A DNA stretch of 33,176 nucleotides from Clostridia bacterium (lineage in GTDB: Bacteria; Bacillota; Clostridia; Oscillospirales; Oscillospiraceae). Each line of letters starts with the position of its first letter. The stretch's first letter is position 1. Under the pieces are notes generated by a model, which was given only the letters and a program-made list of their open reading frames with translations, was not told where the DNA came from and did no database searches. Shown one piece after another: positions 1-7,790 of this stretch. The stretch covers positions 1 through 33,176 of the forward strand of contig JAGKTU010000016.1 in NCBI GenBank assembly GCA_021153265.1, in the 5' to 3' direction. The position numbers and the translations under genes are program-made.

Positions 1-1
1 G

Positions 2-1630
2 TTCCGTGGTCAGTTTGAGAGCCGCATGAAGAGTCTGATCGGCGAAGTCAAGGAGTGCGGCAACATCATCCTGGTCATCGACGAAGTCCACAATCTGGTG
101 GGCGCAGGCGATGCCGAGGGCAGCATGAATGCTGCCAATATCCTCAAGCCTGCTCTGTCCAGAGGTGAGATTCAGGTCATCGGCGCAACTACTTTTGCTG
201 AATATCGTAAGTATATTGAAAAGGATGCTGCTTTGGAGCGTCGCTTCCAGCCGGTCTCCGTGGCTGAGCCTACCATTGAGGAGGCAAGCCAGATCCTGCA
301 GGGCATCGCCAAGGTCTATTCCGATTTCCATGGCGTTGTGATCTCTCCTGAGATCGCTCACCAGTGTGTCGTGCTGTCTGAGCGGTACATCACCGACCGG
401 TTCCTGCCGGATAAGGCCATCGACCTGCTGGATGAGGCTTGTTCTGATGTGAATCTGCAGTGCAAGCAGATTTCCCAGCTGGCTGAACTGAAGAAGGAGC
501 GGGACGATTACGAGCTGGAGCTGCGGATGCTCAACGAGGATGCGGACAATCAGGATTACGAGCGGCTGGCTAAGATCCGCAGCAAGCTGATGCAGCTTGC
601 TATGCAGATCGAAGATCTGGAAGCCCTTCCTGCACCCTGTGTCACCATGGAGAATCTGGCCCGGATCATCGAACTGTGGACAAAAATCCCGGCTTCCAAG
701 ATCAAAGCCCAGGAATATCAGCAGATCAAGGGTCTGTCTGACCGCTTGAAGGAGCATATCGTGGGCCAAGATGAAGCTGTGGATGCAGTTTCCCGGGCTA
801 TCCGCCGCAGCCGTGTGGGCATCAGCCCCAAGAAGCGGCCTGTGTCCTTCATTTTCGTTGGTCCTACCGGTGTGGGTAAGACGGAATTGGTCAAGCGGCT
901 GGCTGACGATCTGTTCAATAGTGTGGACAGCTTGATTCGTCTGGATATGTCCGAGTATATGGAAAAGCACACCGTTTCCAAGCTTATCGGTTCGCCGCCC
1001 GGCTATGTTGGCTACGACGAAGCCGGTCAGCTCACCGAGAAGATCCGCCGCCGTCCCTACAGCGTGGTTCTCTTCGATGAGATCGAGAAGGCACATCCCG
1101 ATGTGCTGAATGTGCTGCTGCAGGTGCTGGATGACGGTCGTATCACCGATGCTCAGGGCAGAGTGGTGAACTTTGAGAACACCATCATCGTCATGACCTC
1201 CAACGCAGGCTCTGAAGGCGGCGTTGCCGGTATGGGCTTCGGCAGGACCTCCGGTGACCAGGCTAAAGAGAAGGCAATGAAGGCCCTGCGGAGCTTCCTG
1301 CGGCCGGAGTTTATCAACCGTGTGGATGAGATCATCTGCTTCAACCACTTAAGTGAGGAGAATTTCCTCGGTATCGCGGACATCATGCTCTCTGAGCTGC
1401 GCGATAGTCTGTCTAACCGCGGCCTTACTTTGACATGGACTGAGGATGTTCGGAAAATGCTGGTCAAGAAGGCTTTTTCTGTAACCTATGGCGCAAGAAA
1501 CTTGCGCCGTACCATCCAGAAGGAGCTGGAGGATCCCATTTCCGAGGCCATCATTGACTCTTTTGAGAATCCGATTTCTACCATTGAAATTTCTGCATCG
1601 GATGATAAATTCTGCGTTCAGGCGCAATAA
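2..1630 (+). CDS. clpC: ClpC-type AAA+ unfoldase (3' part)
   Basis: Hsp100 ATPase that unfolds proteins and feeds them to the ClpP protease in the cytoplasm. The reading frame is open from base 2, so the gene enters from outside the window; the ATG at 26 is internal. The visible part starts in the first ATPase domain (Walker B VIDEVHNL, sensor GATTFAEYRKYIEKDAALERRFQPV-type segment), followed by a short coiled linker with a UVR-like segment (NQDYERLAKIRSKL), then the second ATPase domain with Walker A GPTGVGKTEL, the SPPGYVGYDEAG pore loop, Walker B VVLFDEIEKAHPD and a C-terminal D2 small domain. The short linker argues for ClpC rather than ClpB, which has a long coiled-coil middle domain. 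The C-terminus is present. A hairpin terminator follows the TAA stop directly. Confidence 0.93.
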   Translation, partial: FRGQFESRMKSLIGEVKECGNIILVIDEVHNLVGAGDAEGSMNAANILKPALSRGEIQVIGATTFAEYRKYIEKDAALERRFQPVSVAEPTIEEASQILQGIAKVYSDFHGVVISPEIAHQCVVLSERYITDRFLPDKAIDLLDEACSDVNLQCKQISQLAELKKERDDYELELRMLNEDADNQDYERLAKIRSKLMQLAMQIEDLEALPAPCVTMENLARIIELWTKIPASKIKAQEYQQIKGLSDRLKEHIVGQDEAVDAVSRAIRRSRVGISPKKRPVSFIFVGPTGVGKTELVKRLADDLFNSVDSLIRLDMSEYMEKHTVSKLIGSPPGYVGYDEAGQLTEKIRRRPYSVVLFDEIEKAHPDVLNVLLQVLDDGRITDAQGRVVNFENTIIVMTSNAGSEGGVAGMGFGRTSGDQAKEKAMKALRSFLRPEFINRVDEIICFNHLSEENFLGIADIMLSELRDSLSNRGLTLTWTEDVRKMLVKKAFSVTYGARNLRRTIQKELEDPISEAIIDSFENPISTIEISASDDKFCVQAQ

Positions 1631-1634
1631 TAGA

Positions 1635-1664
1635 ACCGGGAGGCAGTTGCCTCCCGGTATTTTT
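1635..1664. terminator. Bidirectional terminator between clpC and the YtxH-like gene
   Basis: A perfect inverted repeat (ACCGGGAGGCA at 1635-1645, its complement at 1648-1658) is followed by ATTTTTT-like sequence. It ends clpC and overlaps the end of the convergent small gene. Confidence 0.85.
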
Positions 1665-1833
1665 AGCCCATCTGGTTCATCCGGTCCTCGACCTTCCACG
1701 CCAGATCTTCCACTTTGTTGGCGGCCTTTGCTGCCAGCTTTCGAGCAGGATTCTGCCGGGGCATCATCATGACCGCCACGGCACCTGCCGCAGCGCCCAG
1801 TCCGGCGGTAATAGCCCATCCGCGAAGCTTCAT
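1663..1833 (-). CDS. Small YtxH-like membrane-associated protein
   Basis: A 56-residue protein. The start at 1833 is chosen because GGGAG lies 8 bases upstream; an in-frame start further out (1854) lacks such a site. The N-terminal half is one hydrophobic segment rich in Gly and Ala (about residues 5-24) and the C-terminal half is a charged, helix-prone stretch with KAANKVEDLAWKVEDR. This layout is that of YtxH-type small proteins, whose function is poorly defined. It converges on clpC and shares its terminator. The family call rests on architecture, not on a diagnostic motif. Confidence 0.7.
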   Translation of the reverse strand: MKLRGWAITAGLGAAAGAVAVMMMPRQNPARKLAAKAANKVEDLAWKVEDRMNQMG

Positions 1834-1955
1834 AGTTATCACTCCCTTCGACATTAGTATATCCCGTGAGGAAAATTTCACTTATGGAAGGTTTTTGTCT
1901 TTTCATCGGAAAAAAGCTGTGTTATACTAATAAAAAAGCTCAGGAGGAATCCGTT

Positions 1956-2831
1956 ATGGCTGTTGATATCCTGCAGGAAAAGATCCGAAAGACGAAGAAT
2001 CCTTCCGTTGTGGAACTGTGTTTGATCCCCGATATGCTTCCGCCCCATATCCAAGCGGAAAACGGCGGTGCGGAGGGACTTTTGCGGTTCGGAAGGGAAC
2101 TGCTGACTGCTTTGAAGGGTATCGTTCCGGCAGTTCGGATCAGCTATGCCGCATTTACGTTGTTGGGCGCGGAAGGAGCATCTGCCTTAACTACAATTTT
2201 GCAGGAAGCTAAGGCTTTGGGATACTATGTGCTGCTGGATGCGCCGGAGATTCATTCTCCTGCAGCAGCTGCTGTGACGGCACAGCTGCTTCTGGGAGAG
2301 GAAAGCTGTTACCCCTGTGATGGTATCGTGATCAGTGGCTACGCGGGCAGTGATGTGATCAAGCCCTTCCTGCCGTACTGCAAGGCAGGGAAGAAGGATA
2401 TCTTTGTGGTGGCACGGACAGCCAACAAGTCCGCGCCGGAGCTGCAGGATCTGCTGGCAGGCTCCCGGCTGGTTCATGCCGCGGCTGCGGATCATGTGAA
2501 TCGCTACGGTGCCGAAACTGAGGGGAAGTTTGGATACACCCGTGTGGGCATTCTGGCGGCCGCCAGTGCGGCGGACAGTCTGCGAAATTTAAGAACGAAG
2601 TATCCTAAGCTGTTTTTCCTGCTGGATGGCTATGACTATCCCAATGCCAATGCCAAGAATTGTTCCTATGCATTTGACCGGTACGGTCACGGCGCGGCTG
2701 CCTGTGCAGGCAGCTCCATCACCTGTGCCTGGAAGGCGGCAGAATCTGACGGCAGCGATTTTGCTGCGCATGCTGTGGCTGCGGCAGAACGGATGCGGAA
2801 GAATTTAACCCGCTATGTGGCGATTTTGTGA
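1956..2831 (+). CDS. Orotidine-5'-phosphate decarboxylase-like protein lacking catalytic residues
   Basis: A 291-residue protein that resembles type 2 OMP decarboxylases (PyrF) from end to end: an N-terminal EKIRKTKNPSVVELCL segment, a beta strand YYVLLDAPEIH, and a C-terminal phosphate-loop region around GYDYPNANAKN and AACAGSSIT. True PyrF has a D-x-K-x-x-D active site; here the aligned residues read D95-A-P97-E-I-H100, so the catalytic lysine and second aspartate are absent, and the phosphate-binding arginine of the last loop also seems lost. It is therefore probably not an active decarboxylase. AGGAGG lies 8 bases before the ATG at 1956, so the longer in-frame extension is rejected. A candidate -10 (TATACT, 1923-1928) precedes it. 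Its stop overlaps the leader of the next gene, suggesting co-transcription with the small redox protein. Confidence 0.7.
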   Translation: MAVDILQEKIRKTKNPSVVELCLIPDMLPPHIQAENGGAEGLLRFGRELLTALKGIVPAVRISYAAFTLLGAEGASALTTILQEAKALGYYVLLDAPEIHSPAAAAVTAQLLLGEESCYPCDGIVISGYAGSDVIKPFLPYCKAGKKDIFVVARTANKSAPELQDLLAGSRLVHAAAADHVNRYGAETEGKFGYTRVGILAAASAADSLRNLRTKYPKLFFLLDGYDYPNANAKNCSYAFDRYGHGAAACAGSSITCAWKAAESDGSDFAAHAVAAAERMRKNLTRYVAIL

Positions 2832-2839
2832 GGTATCCT

Positions 2840-3085
2840 ATGATGAAAATCTATGGCAGTATGCTTTGCCCGGACTGTGTGAAATGCCGCGAGGAACTGG
2901 ACGCGACAGGCGTAGCCTACGAATATCTGGATTTTTCTGAAAACCTAAAGAATCTGAAGGAATTTCTGGCTATCCGGGACGGTAATACCTTGTTTGATTC
3001 CATTCGACAGGATGGAAAGATAGGAATACCATGCATCGTCCGGGAGGATGGCAGCGTGACCCTTGACTGGGAAGAATTTATGTAA
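2840..3085 (+). CDS. Glutaredoxin-like small redox protein (CPDC)
   Basis: An 81-residue thioredoxin-fold protein. The first strand MMKIYGSMLCPDC carries a C10-P-D-C13 motif at the usual position of a glutaredoxin active site, and IGIPCIVREDG near the C-terminus contains the cis-proline that contacts substrate. It probably exchanges disulfides in the cytoplasm. The start at 2840 is chosen because GAGG lies 6 bases upstream; a GTG at 2828 overlaps the previous stop but has no ribosome site. It directly follows the OMP-decarboxylase-like gene and ends at a hairpin terminator. Confidence 0.75.
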   Translation: MMKIYGSMLCPDCVKCREELDATGVAYEYLDFSENLKNLKEFLAIRDGNTLFDSIRQDGKIGIPCIVREDGSVTLDWEEFM

Positions 3086-3113
3086 TCGGGGCGAAAGCCC
3101 CGATTCAATTTTT
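3085..3113. terminator. Bidirectional terminator
   Basis: Stem ATCGGGGC / GCCCCGAT with a GAAA loop, followed by TCAATTTTT. It lies between two convergent genes and can serve both. Confidence 0.8.
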
Positions 3114-3414
3114 ACATACCGGGCATCCGGCGGCGAGAGCGGCCCTCTGCGCCGGCATCGCTGTCAGTGCCGTTACCGGGTTGCTCGGTACCAAGGGTAG
3201 AGTCTTCCGTGGTAGGGTCGGTCTGAGGAAGCGTGATGGGTGCAGTCGTATGGGGCTGCGTTTCCCGACGGTCAGAGGTGGCCTCAGTGCTGCTGCCGGT
3301 GGGCAGGGAAGTATTGCCGGGGTTGGTGTCCATATCCTGGTTCGGATTGCGGCAGCCGGCCAGCATAGATGCTGCCAGAATCATAGTCAATGCAAGAATT
3401 GCGTACTTTTTCAT
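3112..3414 (-). CDS. Small Ser/Thr-rich lipoprotein
   Basis: A 100-residue secreted lipoprotein. The start at 3414 has AAGGAGG upstream; the in-frame start further upstream (3486) does not. The signal is typical: MKK, a hydrophobic core, then the lipobox LAGC with Cys21 as the lipidated residue. The mature part is low-complexity, rich in Thr, Ser, Pro, Asn and Asp, and ends in a basic tail (RSRRRMPGM). No enzymatic domain is visible. It may act as a surface linker or spacer; function unknown. Confidence 0.75.
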   Translation of the reverse strand: MKKYAILALTMILAASMLAGCRNPNQDMDTNPGNTSLPTGSSTEATSDRRETQPHTTAPITLPQTDPTTEDSTLGTEQPGNGTDSDAGAEGRSRRRMPGM

Positions 3415-3534
3415 AAGTTCCTCCTTAAATTTCGTGTACAAGGCTATTATTTCCCGGAATTGTGCAGATACTCTGTCAAATTTCACCAGATGCCATGTAT
3501 TGATATATTTTTAGGAAAAAGATGGTTTTCAGCA

Positions 3535-3563
3535 TTGAATTTTCGAGAACAATCCTGTATAAT
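3535..3563 (+). promoter_or_regulatory. Vegetative promoter for the ferredoxin gene
   Basis: TTGAAT at 3535-3540, a 17-base spacer, and a perfect TATAAT at 3558-3563. Transcription should begin near 3570, about 30 bases before the ferredoxin start. Confidence 0.8.
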
Positions 3564-3601
3564 ACACATGTTAATATTATAGAAAAGGGGATTTCTTTGT
3601 T

Positions 3602-3988
3602 ATGAAGAAGCTCGTTGTGAAAAAGAACGCAGAATGCATGGCCTGTCTGGCCTGCGTAAGTGCCTGCTCTGAGGCATTTTATAAGGATTTTGATGAGGAT
3701 CTGTCCTGCATCCGCATCGTAGCCAAGGGCTCCGGTGCGAAGCTCAATGTCTGCATTCAGTGTGGCAAGTGCATGAAGGTCTGTGAGCACGAGGCCATCA
3801 CCCAGAACCCCAAGACCGGCGTGTACATGATCAACAAGAAGAAGTGCGTCGGCTGCGGCAAGTGCGTGGAGGTCTGCCCCACGAAGGTCATGGTACATAA
3901 GGAAGGCAACCCTGTTTCCAAGTGCATCGCCTGCGGCATCTGCGTTAAGGCTTGCCCCATGGAGATTCTGGAGATCGTTGAAAAGTAA
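3602..3988 (+). CDS. Ferredoxin with four [4Fe-4S] motifs
   Basis: A 128-residue electron-transfer protein with four cysteine clusters: C12-x2-C15-x2-C18-x3-C22, C51/54/57/61, C82/85/88/92 and C108/111/114/118. Each is the CxxCxxCxxxC pattern of a cubane cluster, so the protein could hold four, twice the number in a classic bacterial ferredoxin. An extra cysteine lies at position 36. Such polyferredoxin-like proteins pass low-potential electrons between partner oxidoreductases; no partner gene is adjacent, so its redox partner cannot be named. AAAGGGG lies upstream of the ATG at somewhat long spacing (about 11 bases). It has its own promoter and a hairpin after the stop. Confidence 0.88.
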   Translation: MKKLVVKKNAECMACLACVSACSEAFYKDFDEDLSCIRIVAKGSGAKLNVCIQCGKCMKVCEHEAITQNPKTGVYMINKKKCVGCGKCVEVCPTKVMVHKEGNPVSKCIACGICVKACPMEILEIVEK

Positions 3989-4000
3989 AAACTGAGAGAT

Positions 4001-4031
4001 AGGCAGCCGATTCGGCTGCCTGTCCTTTATT
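4001..4031 (+). terminator. Hairpin after the ferredoxin gene
   Basis: Stem AGGCAGCC / GGCTGCCT (4001-4021) followed by GTCCTTTATT. The T-tract is weak, so some readthrough into the LCP gene is possible. Confidence 0.6.
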
Positions 4032-4045
4032 GTGAGGTAATGATC

Positions 4046-5137
4046 ATGGCTGGTACGGATAGACCTAAGAAAGCGTCACGGGGATGGTTAAAGGTCCTGT
4101 TGACCATTGTGGTCGTGATGTTGGGTTTGATTTTATTGGTTTTGTTGGCGGTAACCATTTATTGGAACACTATGCTCAACAAGATCAACCGAATGGATGA
4201 AACCGTTGCGGCGACGCTCTCCGAGGTGGAGATCCAGGAGATCATGGATGAGGTCAATGATCCCAATGCAGAGGATACCACCTATCCGACGGATCCACTG
4301 GTGACGGATGAAGAGGATTATATTGCAAATGAAGATACGATCCTGAATATCATGCTCCTTGGTCAGGATATCAGCACGAAGGGAACGAATCGAAGAGGAA
4401 GAACGGACACGATGATCCTCTGCACGATCAATACGGAAGCGAAGACGATCACGTTTACCTCGTTCCTGCGGGATATCTACGTGAAGCTTCCGGATTTTGA
4501 CGGTAAGCAGTGGGGCTATAATCGACTGAATGCCAACTATGTTTTCGGCGGTGCCGAAATGCTGGATCAGTGTATGCAGATGAATTTCGGCATTGATCCT
4601 GAGTATTTCGTTGTGGTGGATTTTGATGCCTTTATTGCCATTATTGATATGATGGGCGGCGTTGAGATTGAATTGACCGACACCGAAGCCTGGTATTTAA
4701 ATTTGGGTACACCGAGTTGGCGGCTTAAAGGTGGTTTGACGCGCCTAACCGGTGAACAGGCGTTTCGATACGCACAAATTCGCGAGATCGATGGCAATTT
4801 CCAGCGTTCTGTACGCCATCGCAATCTGCTGAACTCTCTTATGGGAAGGTTCAAACAAATGACACCCGTCCAGCTGCATGAATTACTCAGTACAGCCCTT
4901 CCTTATGTGACCACCGATATGACGAACGATGAGATCACAAAGTATGCATTGATGCTGATTCCCATGGTTGGTGAACTGGAGGTTCGGAATTTCCGGATCC
5001 CAATCGATGGTTCGTATTACCATGCCAACAAAGGAACAGCAGAAAAGCCGAGATCCGTGCTTGCTGTAGATTTGGAAGCAAACCGCGAGGCGCTGCGCCA
5101 ATTTTTGGGTGATGATGCCCTTTCGAAAGCCGGATAA
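4046..5137 (+). CDS. LytR-CpsA-Psr (LCP) family wall glycopolymer transferase
   Basis: A 363-residue membrane-anchored enzyme. LCP proteins transfer glycopolymers such as teichoic acids or capsule from lipid carriers to peptidoglycan on the outer face of the membrane. A short basic N-terminus is followed by one membrane helix (about residues 14-38), an acidic linker, then the LCP domain with IMLLGQDIS, the arginine-rich RRGRTDTMIL strand, TFTSFLRDIYVKLP, GYNRLNANYVFGG, VVDFDAFIAIIDMMGGVEIEL and the LTGEQAFRYAQIR motif. These are the phosphate and polyprenyl-binding segments of the family. The start at 4046 is preferred because GAGG lies 8 bases upstream; an ATG at 4040 is too close. No C-terminal extra domain is seen. 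Confidence 0.92.
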   Translation: MAGTDRPKKASRGWLKVLLTIVVVMLGLILLVLLAVTIYWNTMLNKINRMDETVAATLSEVEIQEIMDEVNDPNAEDTTYPTDPLVTDEEDYIANEDTILNIMLLGQDISTKGTNRRGRTDTMILCTINTEAKTITFTSFLRDIYVKLPDFDGKQWGYNRLNANYVFGGAEMLDQCMQMNFGIDPEYFVVVDFDAFIAIIDMMGGVEIELTDTEAWYLNLGTPSWRLKGGLTRLTGEQAFRYAQIREIDGNFQRSVRHRNLLNSLMGRFKQMTPVQLHELLSTALPYVTTDMTNDEITKYALMLIPMVGELEVRNFRIPIDGSYYHANKGTAEKPRSVLAVDLEANREALRQFLGDDALSKAG

Positions 5138-5236
5138 AGCGGGGAAACTCTGAAATTTTCGGTATCGCGTTTTATGGGGAAGACAAAATCCTCTGGTTCT
5201 GATACGATGCTCGCAGAATAGAAGGAGGTTCAAACC

Positions 5237-5743
5237 ATGGATATGATCAAAATCGGAGAATTTCTGGCAAAGCTCCGCAAAGAGCAAGGCTGGACACAAG
5301 AGCAGTTGGGTGAGAAATTGGGCGTTACCAACAAGACGGTGTCCCGGTGGGAGAAGGGCAATTATCTGCCGCCGGTGGAGATGCTGCAAATGATGAGCGA
5401 AGTATATGGTCTAACCATCAATGAGATTCTCAGCGGCGAAAGACTGACGCAGGAACAGTATCGGCAAAAGGCAGAGGAGAACATCAAAACCGCCTTGTCG
5501 GAAAGTGCATTTACCTTGCAGGAGAAAATCGACTTCTACAAAATGAAGTGGAAAAAGGAGCACCGTTTTGAATTGCTACTGGGTATTGGCGTGGTAATTG
5601 TGCTGTATGCCGCCGGAGTATTTTGGGACAGTATCTTCTATGCAGCTGCTCTGGCTGTGACTGCCGGATATCCGGCGTGGTATCGCAACGCCATGATGGC
5701 CTATGTGGAAGACCGCGCCTTTAACGGCAGCGGCAGAGCGTAA
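5237..5743 (+). CDS. XRE-family regulator with two C-terminal membrane helices
   Basis: A 168-residue protein. Residues 5-60 form a Cro/CI-type helix-turn-helix (LAKLRKEQGWTQEQLGEKLG, then NKTVSRWEKGNYLPP). A charged linker follows, then two hydrophobic segments (about 112-129 and 131-148). This is a common Clostridia layout for membrane-tethered transcription regulators that may sense envelope state. AAGGAGG lies 8 bases before the ATG. It stands alone between the LCP gene and murB. Its target is unknown; the palindrome at 5782-5808 just downstream is one candidate site. Confidence 0.85.
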   Translation: MDMIKIGEFLAKLRKEQGWTQEQLGEKLGVTNKTVSRWEKGNYLPPVEMLQMMSEVYGLTINEILSGERLTQEQYRQKAEENIKTALSESAFTLQEKIDFYKMKWKKEHRFELLLGIGVVIVLYAAGVFWDSIFYAAALAVTAGYPAWYRNAMMAYVEDRAFNGSGRA

Positions 5744-5781
5744 CAGCCCAAATCAGAATCGACAGCTCTGAAAGCGATGAC

Positions 5782-5808
5782 TTTTTGATTAAAGAATTTA
5801 ATCAAAAA
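5782..5808. repeat. AT-rich 12-bp perfect inverted repeat
   Basis: TTTTTGATTAAA at 5782-5793 and its exact complement at 5797-5808 with a 3-base centre. It is distinct from the GC-rich terminator at 5820 and could be an operator or a weak hairpin. Confidence 0.5.
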
Positions 5809-5819
5809 TATAGTATTAG

Positions 5820-5853
5820 AAACCACGGCGAGATGCTTCGCCGTGGTTTTTGT
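5820..5853 (+). terminator. Terminator upstream of murB
   Basis: Stem AACCACGGCGA (5821-5831) / TCGCCGTGGTT (5838-5848) with a 6-base loop, followed by a run of T. It closes the regulator transcription unit. Confidence 0.85.
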
Positions 5854-5878
5854 TACATAAATTTCACCATTGTAATAA

Positions 5879-5907
5879 TTGCATAATGGTTTGAAATATG
5901 CTATACT
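5879..5907 (+). promoter_or_regulatory. Promoter of the murB-whiA-dnaE operon
   Basis: TTGCAT at 5879-5884, a 17-base spacer, TATACT at 5902-5907. Start of transcription is expected about 20 bases before the murB ATG. Confidence 0.8.
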
Positions 5908-5935
5908 GTATTGGAGTATATTCTCGGAGGCATTT

Positions 5936-6847
5936 ATGACGGATTTGACACTTTTTCAGCAGAAAATTGCTGCTTCTCTTTCTGATATCGAGCTTCGTTT
6001 TGACGAGCCCATGAGTAAGCACACCTCCTTCCGCATCGGTGGTGGGGCAGAGGTGATGGTATTTCCCAAGAACACGCAGGAACTGGCCAAAATCTTAAAA
6101 ACGTCCGCTTTATTGGACTGTAATTGCGCTATTTTGGGTGCAGGAACCAATGTACTTGCCCCGGATGATGGACTTCGAGGCCTGGTGATCTGTCTGAAGG
6201 ATTGTCTGGACGGCATGGAGCAGTTGGATGAAACCCATATCCGCGTCAGTGCCGGTGTGACAATGGCACGGGCGGCGGTATTTGCGGCAAATTTAGGTCT
6301 GTCCGGTCTGGAGTTTGCCCACGGTATCCCCGGTACGGTGGGTGGCGGTGTGTATATGAACGCCGGTGCCTACGGCGGTGAGATCTGCCAGGTTGCCGAG
6401 ACTGTGGAAGTTATGGATCTGAATGGCAATCTCTCCGAGAGAACTTGCGAGCAGATGAAATTCTCCTATCGCCACAGTATCCTGGAAGATGAGGGCGGCA
6501 TCGTAACCGGTGTTGTGTTCCGTCTGGAAAAGGGCGATTGCGAGACCATCCGGGAGAAAATGAAGGAATTGATTGGCAAGCGAACGGCCTCTCAGCCATT
6601 GGATCTGCCCTCTGCCGGTTCCGCATTCAAGCGCCCTGTGGGCGGTTACGCCGCCGCGCTGATCGACCAGGCAGGCCTCAAGGGCTATCAGGTTGGCGGC
6701 GCTGCCATTTCCACCAAGCATGCAGGCTTTGCCGTGAATCTCGGCGGTGCCACTGCGGAGGATGTGAAACGGCTGCTCCGGGACGTCTCTGACCGGGTGT
6801 ACGACCATTCCGGCATCCGCATCGAACCGGAGATCCGAATCTGGTAA
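5936..6847 (+). CDS. murB: UDP-N-acetylenolpyruvoylglucosamine reductase
   Basis: FAD enzyme that reduces UDP-GlcNAc-enolpyruvate to UDP-MurNAc with NADPH, the second committed step of peptidoglycan precursor synthesis, in the cytoplasm. The 303 residues show the FAD-binding PCMH fold with HTSFRIGGGAEVMVFP, LGAGTNVLAPDDG, the GLEFAHGIPGTVGGGVYMN segment and GAYGGEI, then YRHS and the C-terminal substrate domain with SAGSAFKRP and GLKGYQVGGAAIS. Length and motifs fit the type II enzymes of Firmicutes. CGGAGG lies 5 bases before the ATG at 5936, which excludes the longer in-frame extension. whiA follows after 28 bases. Confidence 0.96.
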   Translation: MTDLTLFQQKIAASLSDIELRFDEPMSKHTSFRIGGGAEVMVFPKNTQELAKILKTSALLDCNCAILGAGTNVLAPDDGLRGLVICLKDCLDGMEQLDETHIRVSAGVTMARAAVFAANLGLSGLEFAHGIPGTVGGGVYMNAGAYGGEICQVAETVEVMDLNGNLSERTCEQMKFSYRHSILEDEGGIVTGVVFRLEKGDCETIREKMKELIGKRTASQPLDLPSAGSAFKRPVGGYAAALIDQAGLKGYQVGGAAISTKHAGFAVNLGGATAEDVKRLLRDVSDRVYDHSGIRIEPEIRIW

Positions 6848-6875
6848 TCTAATTCTAAGAAGGGAGGCCTCAGCT

Positions 6876-7790
6876 ATGGCTGTATCCTTTTCCGGCGCTG
6901 CCAAGGCGGAGGTCTGCCGGATTTTTCCCAATAAACGATGCTGCGCTTTGGCGCAGAGCTTCGGCGTGCTGCTGTATTGCAACAGTTTTCACGCGGATGG
7001 CATTAAGATCATCACTGAGAGCAGGGAATTTGCCTACATCCTGCCCAAACTCTTCAAAAAGGCATTTGATGTGTCTTTTGACAACTATCCCAGTCTGGAG
7101 GCTCCCGGAAAGCTGACCTTTCAAATCTGGGACACCGAAAAAATCCACAGAATTATGACCTGCTTCGGTTTTGAACCGAATCAGACCCTTTCTCTCCATG
7201 TCAATCTTCCTGTGGTGGAGAATGACTGCTGCAAGGCTGCATTTCTTCGGGGTGCTTTTCTTGCCGGCGGCAGTGTGACCGATCCCGGTAAGGGCTACCA
7301 CATGGAATTTGCCACCACCCATCTGAGTGTTTCCCGGGAGACGTATACCTTGATCCTGGAGACCCTGGGTTTTCAGACCAAGACTGCGACCCGGGCCGGT
7401 GGACGGGTGCTGTATCTGAAGCAGAGTGAGCAAATTTCGGATTTTCTCGCTTTTTTGGGCGCTCCGGTGGCTGCTATGGCGATCATGGAAGCCAGACTGG
7501 AGAAGGAACTGAACAATAAAGTCAATCGTCGCTGCAATTGTGACGATGCCAATACATCCAAAGTGGTAGAAGCGGCGCAGGAACAGCTACTGGCCATCCG
7601 CCGCATTCGGGAGGCAGGTATTCTGGAGAAACTGCCCGGAAAATTGAAACAGGCGGCCATCGCCCGGGAAGAGCATCCATCTGCTTCTTTAACGGAACTT
7701 GCAGCTATGATGGATCCTCCCATTACGAAGCCTGCCATGAATAACCGCATGAAGAAATTGATCCTAACCGCCAAGGAGGTGCAGCCATGA
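6876..7790 (+). CDS. whiA: Sporulation/cell-division regulator WhiA
   Basis: A 304-residue DNA-binding protein combining an N-terminal LAGLIDADG-like fold (FLRGAFLAGGSVTDPGKGYHMEF is the diagnostic region) with a C-terminal helix-turn-helix (SLTELAAMMDPPITKPAMNNRMKKL). WhiA is widespread in Gram-positives and affects cell division and, in actinomycetes, sporulation. GGGAGG precedes the start. It overlaps dnaE by 4 bases (ATGA). In many Clostridia rapZ and yvcK lie between murB and whiA; neither is present here. Confidence 0.95.
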   Translation: MAVSFSGAAKAEVCRIFPNKRCCALAQSFGVLLYCNSFHADGIKIITESREFAYILPKLFKKAFDVSFDNYPSLEAPGKLTFQIWDTEKIHRIMTCFGFEPNQTLSLHVNLPVVENDCCKAAFLRGAFLAGGSVTDPGKGYHMEFATTHLSVSRETYTLILETLGFQTKTATRAGGRVLYLKQSEQISDFLAFLGAPVAAMAIMEARLEKELNNKVNRRCNCDDANTSKVVEAAQEQLLAIRRIREAGILEKLPGKLKQAAIAREEHPSASLTELAAMMDPPITKPAMNNRMKKLILTAKEVQP

